The notes under the pieces were generated by a model. The model was not told where the DNA came from. It was given only the letters and a program-made list of their open reading frames with translations, and did no database searches. A stretch of 64,000 bases of DNA from Romboutsia faecis. GTDB lineage: Bacteria; Bacillota; Clostridia; Peptostreptococcales; Peptostreptococcaceae. This document shows positions 35,984 through 44,212 of the stretch, one piece after another (the first letter of the stretch is position 1; every line of letters starts with the position of its first letter). The DNA is taken from contig NZ_JACRWE010000002.1 in assembly GCF_014323405.1 (NCBI RefSeq), forward strand, positions 62,001 to 126,000, in the 5' to 3' direction. Made by a program: the position numbers and the translations under genes.

Positions 35984-37363
35984 TTAAAATCTAAAATATA
36001 AGAATGGATTAAAAGTAGAATCAACTAAGAAACTAGTAGATAAAATTAATCCAAAAATTAATGTTAAAAACTTTAATAAAGGATACTTTGTAAGTATGTT
36101 TTTAAATATTGGAGTAGAAGCAAATATTCCTATTAGAAGTAATAAAATATTTGGAACCAGGTAATAGTAAAAAGTTGTATCAAACAAAGTATTACTAAAA
36201 TTAAACATGGACCTATAGTAATCAAATACGTTACTTAGTTCTGTTATATCAAACAGGACAAAACTTATTAGAATTAAAAAGATTGTATATATATGACTAA
36301 TAAATGTAGGTAGTTGTTTTAGCTTTTCTAATAAGAAGGTTTTTTCTAAGATTAAAATAAATCCAAAGTAAAGTCCCCAAATTATAAAGTTAAAGCTAGC
36401 CCCATGCCAAAGTCCAGTTAAAAACCAAACTACAAGGAGATTAAATAACCATTTTCTTTTGCTACATCTATTTCCTCCAAGAGGAATATATACGTAATCT
36501 TTAAACCAAACACCTAATGAAATATGCCATCTTCTCCAAAATTCTGTAATTGATTTTGATATATAGGGATAATTAAAGTTTTCTAAAAATTCAAATCCAA
36601 ATATTTTTCCAAGTCCTATAGCCATATCAGAGTAACCTGAGAAATCAAAGTATATTTGAAGTGTAAAACAAATTATACCAAGCCAAGCAGTTCCTACAGA
36701 TAAACTATTATAAGATATATTTTTTATATTAAACCAAATGATACCTAAGTTATTAGCTAAAATAACTTTCTTAGAAAGTCCTATAATAAATCTACAAACA
36801 CCATCATAGATTTTATCAAAGCTATGTGTACGATGATTTAAATCTCTTGCAATGTCTGAGTATCTAACAATTGGCCCAGCAACTAATTGTGGGAATAATG
36901 TAATATAAGTAGCAAGAGAAAGAATGTTTTTTTGAACAGGCGCTTCGTTTCTATATACATCTATAGAATAAGACATAGTTTGAAATGTGTAAAAGCTAAT
37001 TCCAATAGGTAGGGCTAAATTTAGCATAGCAATATTGTTATTTGAAACATTATTGTAAATTGATATTAAAAAATCACTGTACTTGAAAAAAGTAAGCAAA
37101 CTCAAGTTAACTATAATAGAAGATATTAAAGCTATTTTAGATTTAATATTACCTCTATTTTTATCTATAATTATTGCATGTATGTAATCTGAAAAAATAG
37201 AAAATATCATTATAAAAATATATATAGGTTCTCCCCAGGCATAAAAAATTAAGCTAAAAATAAATAAAACTAAATTTTTAAACCTATAGGGAGACATGAA
37301 ATAACAGATTAATACTAAGGGTAAAAAGTAAAAAATAAATGCTATACTGCTAAAAACATTAAT
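35984..37363 (-). CDS. MBOAT O-acyltransferase (AlgI-like)
   Basis: 459 aa if initiated at ATT 37361-37363; the first in-frame ATG is at 37297. The 22 codons upstream of that ATG read NVFSSIAFIFYFLPLVLICYF, the standard N-terminus of AlgI/DltB-type proteins, so the ATG cannot be the true start. AAGGAG (37374-37379) lies 10 nt from the ATT; an ATG at 37358-37360 is one frame off and would fit if a five-T run had six T's. MBOAT features: ~10 membrane spans, WRRWHISLG (H280) and the catalytic His in GLWHGA (H320). Carries acetyl groups across the membrane for the DHHW protein. Confidence 0.88.
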   Translation of the reverse strand: MNVFSSIAFIFYFLPLVLICYFMSPYRFKNLVLFIFSLIFYAWGEPIYIFIMIFSIFSDYIHAIIIDKNRGNIKSKIALISSIIVNLSLLTFFKYSDFLISIYNNVSNNNIAMLNLALPIGISFYTFQTMSYSIDVYRNEAPVQKNILSLATYITLFPQLVAGPIVRYSDIARDLNHRTHSFDKIYDGVCRFIIGLSKKVILANNLGIIWFNIKNISYNSLSVGTAWLGIICFTLQIYFDFSGYSDMAIGLGKIFGFEFLENFNYPYISKSITEFWRRWHISLGVWFKDYVYIPLGGNRCSKRKWLFNLLVVWFLTGLWHGASFNFIIWGLYFGFILILEKTFLLEKLKQLPTFISHIYTIFLILISFVLFDITELSNVFDYYRSMFNFSNTLFDTTFYYYLVPNILLLLIGIFASTPIFKNILTKYPLLKFLTLIFGLILSTSFLVDSTFNPFLYFRF

Positions 37364-37377
37364 TTTAAGTCATCTCC

Positions 37378-37860
37378 TTATTTTTGAATAGTATCCATTA
37401 TAACTTTTTCTATATCTTTTACATTATCTGCTGATATAAGGTATACGTAGTTTCCTTTTTGCTCAACTATTGTATTTGCAGCTCTAGTTGCATTTTCTTC
37501 TGCTCCGTAACCATCACCAAATGGTCTCATAATCATACCTTCTTTATATGCCTCTAAAGTAGATTGGATTTTTTCTGCACTTTCTTCATTTGTAGCTTTT
37601 ATGAATATAACATCTTCAAGACGAACATTCATAGCAGCTCTTATTATGAATCCTTCTTCTATTGAATCCATGACATCATTAAAGTATTCAAAATCTTTAA
37701 TGTCATAGTCCATTGACATTTCAACTAATAAATTAGAAGATTTAATTGCTTTTTGCACATCAGATGCAGAAACATTTTTATAACCGTTGCTACTATTAGA
37801 TGAGCAACCTACAAGTCCCATAGTCAGAACTAATGATAGTACTAATAAGATTTTTTTCAT
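37378..37860 (-). CDS. DUF4358 lipoprotein
   Basis: 160 aa with a clear lipoprotein signal (LVLTMGLVGC, Cys19) after GGAGGTAAG. The remainder is a small soluble domain (SASDVQKAIKSSN..., ESAEKIQSTLEAYKEG..., GNYVYLISADNVKDIEKVI) typical of DUF4358. These lipoproteins are commonly encoded with MBOAT and DHHW genes, exactly the order here, so it probably helps in extracytoplasmic acetyl transfer; the mechanism is not known. Its stop codon overlaps the ribosome site of the MBOAT gene, indicating tight coupling. Confidence 0.82.
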   Translation of the reverse strand: MKKILLVLSLVLTMGLVGCSSNSSNGYKNVSASDVQKAIKSSNLLVEMSMDYDIKDFEYFNDVMDSIEEGFIIRAAMNVRLEDVIFIKATNEESAEKIQSTLEAYKEGMIMRPFGDGYGAEENATRAANTIVEQKGNYVYLISADNVKDIEKVIMDTIQK

Positions 37861-38101
37861 TGCTTACCTCCGAAATATGTATTTTTTTGTCACACATATA
37901 TCTTACTACATTTTAAAATGAAAAAGTTTAAAAATATGTTACAAATTCAATTAATATTTTTAGTATTATTATATATAAAAATCTATTTAATACTCATATA
38001 AAAATAAATTTAGAAAAATATTGAAGGATATATATGGTAATGTTAAAATAACAGTTGATACAAAGATTTTGATATATTAATAAGTAAAAGGATGGTAAAT
38101 C

Positions 38102-38956
38102 ATGTCTTATAGAAATAATAAAGGTAGAAATAATGTCACATATTTACATAAAAACAAAAAAAATAATCCTAGATCTAGTAAAAGTAAAAAGTTAAATAAG
38201 AAAAGAAAAATAAATAAAGCTAAATTAGGTATATTAGTTTTAGGTATATTAGTTTTAAGTTTTGGAACGCTAAAGGCTACTCAAAGTGTAGCTGAAGTAG
38301 TTAAAAATGTAAGTGTTAAAATGGGAAGCAATAATGATGATCAAATTGTTGAAGCTGAAAAACAATTTGATCTAAGTGAAGAACAAAAACAAAATAATAA
38401 AATATATACTGTATTTATAGATCCTGGACGTGGTGGAGATGATAAAGGTGTTCAGAGTAAGACAACTAAAAACTATGAAAAGGATATTACATTAGAAATT
38501 GGGAAGAAGTTGGCAAGTAAGCTTTCAAGTCAAAGTGATATAAATGTAATAGTTTCTAGAAGTGAAGATGTAAATATTAGTACAAGTGATAGAGTACAAC
38601 AAGCAAAGCAACAGAAGGCGGATTTTTTAGTTTCACTACAATTAAATTCTGAATATGGCGGAAATACTGCAAATGGAGTTGAGATATATTATAAAAAGGA
38701 TGAGTTATATAGAGTAGACGAATTAGCAAGATATGTACAAGACTCTATTGTATCTTATGTTGATTTAAAAGATAGAGGTATTGGAATTGGAGATTTTGGA
38801 GTTTTAAGAGAAGCTACTATGCCAGCAATAGTAATAAAATGTGGATTTATTACAAATCCAGAAGAAGAAAAAAAGTTGACTGATGAGAAATTCTTAAATG
38901 AATTCACAGAAGGAATTGCACAGGGGATACTTTCATATATTGATGCGCATAAATAA
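38102..38956 (+). CDS. Amidase_3-fold protein lacking zinc ligands (probable pseudo-amidase)
   Basis: 284 aa. A basic cytosolic head (1-40), one membrane span (~42-57), then an Amidase_3 domain (102-281). The fold markers are intact (VFIDPGRGGDDKG, YEKDITLEIGKKLA, VSRSED, RGIGIGDFGVLR, CGFITNPEEEKKL), but of the four key positions only E126 remains: R110 replaces the zinc His of PGHGG, Q180 the zinc His of SLHxN, and K246 the catalytic Glu of ExGF. It should not hydrolyse peptidoglycan by the usual route and may be a structural or regulatory wall-binding protein. The intact homologue at 6912-7685 in the same window is a useful contrast. Confidence 0.85.
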   Translation: MSYRNNKGRNNVTYLHKNKKNNPRSSKSKKLNKKRKINKAKLGILVLGILVLSFGTLKATQSVAEVVKNVSVKMGSNNDDQIVEAEKQFDLSEEQKQNNKIYTVFIDPGRGGDDKGVQSKTTKNYEKDITLEIGKKLASKLSSQSDINVIVSRSEDVNISTSDRVQQAKQQKADFLVSLQLNSEYGGNTANGVEIYYKKDELYRVDELARYVQDSIVSYVDLKDRGIGIGDFGVLREATMPAIVIKCGFITNPEEEKKLTDEKFLNEFTEGIAQGILSYIDAHK

Positions 38957-38981
38957 AATATATTATATAGAGATATAAAGT

Positions 38982-39036
38982 AAAAGGTCACTGATAAATA
39001 GCTAAATTCATGTTATTAATATCAGTGACCTTTTTT
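38982..39036 (+). terminator. Intrinsic terminator
   Basis: AAAAGGTCACTGAT (38982-38995) pairs with ATCAGTGACCTTTT (39021-39034), T run to 39036. Confidence 0.88.
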
Positions 39037-39109
39037 GCTTATTTTAAATGCACAAAACTTAGAGTTAGAAGATATTATAGATTAGTAATATTAATTAGAG
39101 GTGAGTCTT

Positions 39110-40021
39110 ATGAGAAATTCTACTTTTAATATAATTAATTTTGATGGAGGAGGTTTAAGAGGGCTTTTGAGTATAAGCCTTTTTGAAAGGATACAAAAAG
39201 AATTTCCAGATATATTAAGAAGCACTAATATGATAGGAGGTACGTCAACTGGAAGCTTGATTGCTTTGGGTTTAGCTTATGGATTAAGTCCTAGAGAAAT
39301 AAAAGAACTTTACTCTGTCGAAAATACTAATTATATTTTTAGTAAATCATATTCAGAGATATTAAGGCCTAAATATGATAATAAGCATCTAAAAGATGTA
39401 CTTAGCAACATATTTCCTAAATATTTAAGGCTAAAAGACTTAGGAAAATTAGTAGTTATACCAACATTATATATTGGTAATGAAACTAGTGAGTGGAAGC
39501 CTATATTCTATAATAATTTACCTAACTCACCTACGGAGAATGAGAGGGTCATAGATGTTGCAATGTGCAGTAGTGCAGCACCTGTTTTTTTTCCAAGTTA
39601 TAATTGCCATATAGATGGAGGTGTAATTGCAAGTGATCCTAGTTTGGCAACGATAGTTTATGCTTTAGATCATCAGTTAGGAAAAGACTTGAAAAATATT
39701 AGGTTACTGTCCATTGGAACCGGATATCTCTACAATAGTATAAAACAAGATACCACAACTTGGGGGGCAATAGATTGGGTTATAAGTAAAGAGCCATCTT
39801 TTCCCATAATTTCTGTTACTTTAGAGGGGAACTCTCAAATGAGTCAATTATTTTCTGAAAAACTTTTAGATGAAAACTATTATAGACTAAATCCAAGAAT
39901 GAATAGAGACATAGGAATGGATGATATAGATTCATTAGAGTACTTAAAGAAATTAGGAGAAGATTATAGTATAGATGACACTACTAAATGGATAAAATCT
40001 AAATGGAATATGATGGAATAA
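39110..40021 (+). CDS. Patatin-like phospholipase
   Basis: 303 aa from ATG 39110 after AGAGGTGA (the computed GTG at 39101 is part of that site). Patatin fold: oxyanion loop DGGGLRG (12-18), nucleophile S46 in GGTSTGS, and the dyad Asp D169 in HIDGG. No signal peptide, so a cytosolic or injected acyl hydrolase acting on lipids. CBASS-type patatin effectors look similar, but no nucleotide cyclase is adjacent. 57 bp upstream of the CamA-type methyltransferase, likely same transcript. Distinct in sequence from the second patatin at 42425. Confidence 0.88.
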   Translation: MRNSTFNIINFDGGGLRGLLSISLFERIQKEFPDILRSTNMIGGTSTGSLIALGLAYGLSPREIKELYSVENTNYIFSKSYSEILRPKYDNKHLKDVLSNIFPKYLRLKDLGKLVVIPTLYIGNETSEWKPIFYNNLPNSPTENERVIDVAMCSSAAPVFFPSYNCHIDGGVIASDPSLATIVYALDHQLGKDLKNIRLLSIGTGYLYNSIKQDTTTWGAIDWVISKEPSFPIISVTLEGNSQMSQLFSEKLLDENYYRLNPRMNRDIGMDDIDSLEYLKKLGEDYSIDDTTKWIKSKWNMME

Positions 40022-40078
40022 TAATGTGATATAATAAAACAAAGATAACTTAAGAAAAATCATATTTTGGAGGAAAAT

Positions 40079-41851
40079 ATGAAAGAAAATTCAGGGGTAT
40101 TAGGAATAGATAATTTTTATTTATCAAAACTTTATGAAGATGGGATAGAAGAAAATATAAAGAAAACTAATGGAATTTATTATACACCGAAGGTTATTGT
40201 AGATTACATTATGAAAAAAACTTTAAAGAAACATAATATAGTAGAAAATCCATATCCGAAAATACTAGATATTTCATGTGGATGTGGAAATTTTTTACTA
40301 GAGGCGTATGATATTTTATATGATTTATTAGAAGATAAAATTTATGATCTAAGAGAAAAATATAAAGATGATTATTGGTCTATAGAGAATATTCACAGAC
40401 ATATAGTTGAAAAATGTATTTATGGAGTTGATACTGACAATGATGCTATAAATATTTTAAAAAGAAGTTTAAAAAATAAAACTATTAATTTTAACGATAT
40501 AAATTTATGTAATTCAAATATATACTGTGAAGATGCTTTAGCGAAAGAGTGGGATTTTAAATTTGATTATATAGTAGGAAATCCACCTTATGTTGGACAT
40601 AAATCATTAAATAAAGAATATAAGAAATATCTTTTAGAAGAATATAATCAGGTCTATAGAAATAAATCTGATTTGTATTTTTGTTTTTATAAAAAAGTTA
40701 TAGATTTAATAAAAGAAGATGGAGTTATTTCTATGATCACTCCTAGATATTTTTTAGAAAGTCCATCAGGAAAGTACTTAAGGGAATATATAAATAAAAA
40801 TACGTATATAAGGGAAATAGTAGATTTTTTAGGTGCAAATGTGTTTAAAAATGTAGGAGTAGCCAGTTGTATATCGACTTTAAAACGTAAAAATACTAAA
40901 GAAAGAGTAGAAGAAAATCTTATAAAGATATACAAAATAAAGGATGAAAATATAAAAATTAATGATATCGAAGATTTAAATGATTTTTATATAAATAGAT
41001 TATTTAAACAATTTAGCGTTAATCAAAGTTCCTTTGATGAAAATTGGATAATAACTAACAAAGAAGATAAGGCGTTTTATAGCAGAATTGAAGAAAGGTG
41101 TAATTACTATTTAGAAGATATTGCAACAAGCTTTCAAGGTGTAATTACAGGTTGCGATAAGGCATTTATTTTAGAAAAAGAAATCGATAATATAAATACT
41201 GTACCTAAAAATCTTTTAAAATTATGGGTAAAAAACAAAAATATAAGAAAATATATAATAGAAGATACTAAGTATAGGTTAATATATTCAAATGATATAA
41301 ATGATGAAATAAGATATAAAAACGTAATAGAAACATTTATATATCCATATAAGTTTAAATTAGAAAATAGAAGGGAATGTAAGAATAATATAAGAAAATG
41401 GTATGAGTTACAATGGGGACGTGAAAAAGATTTGTTTGAAAGAAAAAAAATAATGTATCCTTATAAATCTAAAAATAATAGATTTGCTATAGATAACAAC
41501 AATTCATACTGTAGTGCAGATGTTTATTCTTTTTTTATAAAAGATAAGTATAAAGATGATTTTTCTTATGAATATTTAGTTGGGATATTAAATTCAAGCA
41601 TTTATGATAAATACTTTAAGATAACGGCAAAAAATATGGGAAAAGATATTTATGATTACTATCCTAATAAAGTTATGAAAATGAAAATATTTAAGGATAA
41701 TAATTATAAAAAAATAGAGTCTTTATCAAAGAAGATTTTAAGTATCTTAAAAAGGAAAAATGGACTAGAAGAAGAAACATTATATAAAGAAAAAATTTAT
41801 ATATTAGAAAAAAGAATAGATAATTTAATTAAGGAATCATTAGAACTATAA
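40079..41851 (+). CDS. camA: CamA-type orphan DNA adenine methyltransferase
   Basis: 590 aa from ATG 40079 (TTGGAGGA at 40067-40074). N6-adenine methyltransferase: GIYYTPKVIVDYI (motif X), SAM motif DISCGCGNF (64-72), catalytic NPPY (168-171) and a long target-recognition half with FQGVITGCDKAFIL, KLENRRECKNNIRKWYELQWG and AKNMGKDIYDYYPNKVMK. Gene-wide it matches my memory of C. difficile CamA (577 aa; methylates CAAAAA, needed for normal sporulation). No restriction gene lies beside it, so it is an orphan epigenetic methylase. Upstream patatin and downstream patatin-ptsH-ptsI also fit the C. difficile order as I remember it. Specificity is inferred. Confidence 0.85.
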   Translation: MKENSGVLGIDNFYLSKLYEDGIEENIKKTNGIYYTPKVIVDYIMKKTLKKHNIVENPYPKILDISCGCGNFLLEAYDILYDLLEDKIYDLREKYKDDYWSIENIHRHIVEKCIYGVDTDNDAINILKRSLKNKTINFNDINLCNSNIYCEDALAKEWDFKFDYIVGNPPYVGHKSLNKEYKKYLLEEYNQVYRNKSDLYFCFYKKVIDLIKEDGVISMITPRYFLESPSGKYLREYINKNTYIREIVDFLGANVFKNVGVASCISTLKRKNTKERVEENLIKIYKIKDENIKINDIEDLNDFYINRLFKQFSVNQSSFDENWIITNKEDKAFYSRIEERCNYYLEDIATSFQGVITGCDKAFILEKEIDNINTVPKNLLKLWVKNKNIRKYIIEDTKYRLIYSNDINDEIRYKNVIETFIYPYKFKLENRRECKNNIRKWYELQWGREKDLFERKKIMYPYKSKNNRFAIDNNNSYCSADVYSFFIKDKYKDDFSYEYLVGILNSSIYDKYFKITAKNMGKDIYDYYPNKVMKMKIFKDNNYKKIESLSKKILSILKRKNGLEEETLYKEKIYILEKRIDNLIKESLEL

Positions 41852-41921
41852 AGTATAATCACTAATAAATGCCTATATTCATATAATTAAATGAATATCT
41901 TAATTTTAAGGGGGCAAAATA

Positions 41922-42266
41922 ATGATTTTATCAAGAATATCTGAAGGCGAAAAAAGGGTTTATGTAGATGTAAGTGGGTATATAACTAAGAAAGATGCTA
42001 AAGAATTTTTAAATAAATATAAAGATATAGGTAAAAAAGTTAAATTTTCACAATATGATTTAGTGGTTACACCAGGTGTATTTCAATGCGAAGATAATGG
42101 TGATATAAGAACAACTTGTATGACATTTTTAAAATCAGGATATAAAAATATATATTTAGTAGATGAGCAAAATACTTTGATGAAAACTTTATCTCTTAAA
42201 CCAATGGAGAAAAAGTTATTCCTAAAATCTGTAAAAATTGTTCCAGACAAAACTTTAATAAAATAA
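41922..42266 (+). CDS. Hypothetical small protein, possibly STAS/SpoIIAA-like
   Basis: 114 aa, start after AAGGGGGC. Soluble, no membrane span or signal. The pattern KRVYVDVSGYITKKDAKEFLNKYKDIGKK (strand, then helix) followed by a second alpha/beta half (YDLVVTPGVFQCEDNG, GYKNIYLVDEQNTLM) is like small SpoIIAA/STAS proteins, but I see no phosphorylatable serine motif. Sits between camA and the second patatin; the gap after camA is 70 bp. I do not recognise a specific family, so function is unknown. Confidence 0.55.
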   Translation: MILSRISEGEKRVYVDVSGYITKKDAKEFLNKYKDIGKKVKFSQYDLVVTPGVFQCEDNGDIRTTCMTFLKSGYKNIYLVDEQNTLMKTLSLKPMEKKLFLKSVKIVPDKTLIK

Positions 42267-42307
42267 TATTTAGAATATGAAAATTTCAAATAATTTATAA
42301 AAATTAT

Positions 42308-42404
42308 GAAAGATATATACTTTTAATTAATTTTTATGATAAAATATAATTAAATTTTTAGAAAATATAAATAGGTTATTGACATAAAAAAGTATATATC
42401 TTTC
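42308..42404. promoter_or_regulatory. 17-bp perfect inverted repeat with a nested repeat, before the second patatin
   Basis: GAAAGATATATACTTTT (42308-42324) is the exact reverse complement of 42388-42404, 63 nt apart; inside, TTTAATTA near 42323 and TAATTAAA near 42348 form a second pair. It ends 20 bp before the patatin start. Could be a two-site operator or a large mRNA leader hairpin sequestering the start region. Confidence 0.5.
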
Positions 42405-42424
42405 TACGATAAATAGGTGGTAAT

Positions 42425-43642
42425 ATGAAGGGTTTAGTTTTAGAAGGTGGAGGTACTAAAGGTGCCTACCAAATAGGAGCATATAAAGCCTTGAGGGAAC
42501 TAGGAATAGAATTCCAAGGAGTCACAGGGACATCTATAGGAGCCTTAAATGGAGCATTTATAATTCAGAATGATATTGAGGTAATGGAAGATATCTGGAG
42601 AAATTATGATTATACCAGTTTTATGAATATAGATGAAGATACATATGAAAAATATAAAGACTTGGATTTTACTGCAAAAAATTTTAATGTCGTTATAGAA
42701 CTTATAAATAAAGCAAGAAAAAATGAAGGAATTGATATAACTCCTTTAAGAAAATTGTTAGAGGAAAATATAAATGAGGATGCTATTAGAAAGTCTAACA
42801 AGGATTTTGGAATCGTTACCGTACATTGGGACAAGAAATTTAATCCACATCAATTGTATATTGAAGATATCCCAGAAGGTAGATTAGTAGATTATCTAAT
42901 TGCAAGTGCAAGTCTTCCAATTTTTAAGTTGGAGAAACTTGATGATAAGCTTTATTTAGATGGAATGTTTTCTGATAATATACCAGTAAAATTACTAGTA
43001 GATAAAGGGTATACAGACATAGTTGTTATAAGATTATTAGATGATTTTATCGGAAAAATGAATTTAAATAAATTTAATGATAAAGGTATAAATATAAAAA
43101 CAATAGTACCATCAGAATATTTAGGTGGATCATTAAATAAAGATAAAGATAATATTGAAAAAAATATTACTTTAGGGTATCTTGATACTATGAAAGCATA
43201 TGAAAGATACGAAGGAGTCAGATATTATTTTAACTTAGACTATAAGTATGATGAAAATTATTGTTTTGAAAAATTTATAAACCTAAAAGATGAAACTATA
43301 GAAGGATTATGCAGTACTTTAGGCATAAAAAGAGCTGTATCACGTAGAACATTATTGGAAAATGTTATACCAAGACTAGGAGAAGTCCTAAATCTACAAA
43401 AGGATTTTTCTTACAAAGAACTATTTTATGCTGTATATGAGCAAAAACTTCAAGAAAATGGTATCAATCGTATAAGTCTTTATGACTTTAATAAGTTAGT
43501 TGACACAGTACACAGAAATTATAAAACTAGTAAGGATAGTGAAGAAATTAACGAAGTTAAGTCGATTATACCTGTTGCAAAAAGCAAATTACCTAAGGTT
43601 TTAACTAATCAAATTATAAGTGATTTTAAAAACCAAGGTTAA
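42425..43642 (+). CDS. Patatin-like phospholipase (RssA-like)
   Basis: 405 aa; AGGTGG just upstream of the ATG. N-terminal patatin domain: LVLEGGGTKGAYQIGAYKAL (4-23, oxyanion loop), nucleophile S37 in GTSIG and dyad D179 in YLDGMFSDNIPV. The last ~150 residues form an all-helical extension not needed for catalysis. No signal peptide. RssA/YlbK-group enzymes are cytosolic esterases or phospholipases of uncertain substrate. In the same direction as ptsH (73 bp on), with a nested inverted repeat in its leader. Confidence 0.88.
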   Translation: MKGLVLEGGGTKGAYQIGAYKALRELGIEFQGVTGTSIGALNGAFIIQNDIEVMEDIWRNYDYTSFMNIDEDTYEKYKDLDFTAKNFNVVIELINKARKNEGIDITPLRKLLEENINEDAIRKSNKDFGIVTVHWDKKFNPHQLYIEDIPEGRLVDYLIASASLPIFKLEKLDDKLYLDGMFSDNIPVKLLVDKGYTDIVVIRLLDDFIGKMNLNKFNDKGINIKTIVPSEYLGGSLNKDKDNIEKNITLGYLDTMKAYERYEGVRYYFNLDYKYDENYCFEKFINLKDETIEGLCSTLGIKRAVSRRTLLENVIPRLGEVLNLQKDFSYKELFYAVYEQKLQENGINRISLYDFNKLVDTVHRNYKTSKDSEEINEVKSIIPVAKSKLPKVLTNQIISDFKNQG

Positions 43643-43715
43643 TTATATATAATATAAATAAGCTAATAAAGTAAATAACATACTTTAATAATAAATTATT
43701 TTGGAGGTTCAAAAG

Positions 43716-43976
43716 ATGGAAAGATTAGTAAGTATAAAAAATGCAAGTGGGTTACATGCTAGACCAGCAGGAATGTTTGTTAAGAAGGCTGCTGAATTCA
43801 AAGCTACAGTAGAAGTTATAGCTAAAGGAAAAACTGTAAATGCTAAATCTATAATGGGAATAATGAGTTTAGGATTAGCTAAAGGTGATGAATTAACTAT
43901 ATCTGCTAAAGGTGAAGATGAAGAAACTGCAGTAAACACTTTAGTTGAATTAATAGAAAGTGGATTTGGAGAATAA
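43716..43976 (+). CDS. ptsH: Phosphocarrier protein HPr
   Basis: 86 aa from ATG 43716, 9 nt after TTGGAGG. Carries phosphate from enzyme I to sugar-specific EIIs. Phospho-His H14 in ASGLHARPAG and the regulatory Ser S45 in NAKSIMGIMSLGL (HPr kinase target of Firmicutes) are both present. Length standard. Upstream of ptsI with an unusually large 236-nt gap occupied by a hairpin element. Confidence 0.97.
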   Translation: MERLVSIKNASGLHARPAGMFVKKAAEFKATVEVIAKGKTVNAKSIMGIMSLGLAKGDELTISAKGEDEETAVNTLVELIESGFGE

Positions 43977-43985
43977 TAATTATTA

Positions 43986-44130
43986 AATTAGAATAGGGAG
44001 TTTGTTTCCCGGGTGTTCGGGGTGATAAATAAGTTTTATTGTTAGCAGCTGAAGAAATACTGCAAAAGTAAGTAAAATTTATTTATCACCCTTTCGCGCC
44101 TAGGATAATATAAATCTGGTTATTCTAATT
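43986..44130. repeat. Long imperfect hairpin element, copy B, between ptsH and ptsI
   Basis: Outer arms AATTAGAATA (43986-43995) / TATTCTAATT (44121-44130) and inner arms GGGTGATAAATAA (44020-44032) / TTATTTATCACCC (44079-44091) pair perfectly; the segment between them pairs only partly. The core 44046-44072 (CAGCTGAA ... CTGCAAA ... TAAG) is 22/27 identical to that of copy A at 34698-34724. Confidence 0.72.
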
Positions 44131-44212
44131 CAATAATTTTTTAGAGTTAGAGAATATAAATATATTTTTAAGATTGGTATAGAACTTAACTTAATTAGGA
44201 GGAAATATCATA

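Noticed and set aside
39110..40021. CBASS anti-phage operon based on the patatin
   Set aside because: No CD-NTase, HORMA/TRIP13 or E1/E2-JAB gene is nearby; the adjacent gene is a methyltransferase.
40079..41851. Type IIG restriction-modification enzyme
   Set aside because: No N-terminal or C-terminal nuclease motif (PD-D/ExK) is apparent and the length matches the methylase-only CamA; no separate restriction gene is adjacent.
34652..44130. Treating the two hairpin elements as a transposon bounded by repeats
   Set aside because: Only the apical cores are alike; the arms are unrelated, no target duplication was seen, and the intervening genes are ordinary and syntenic-looking.
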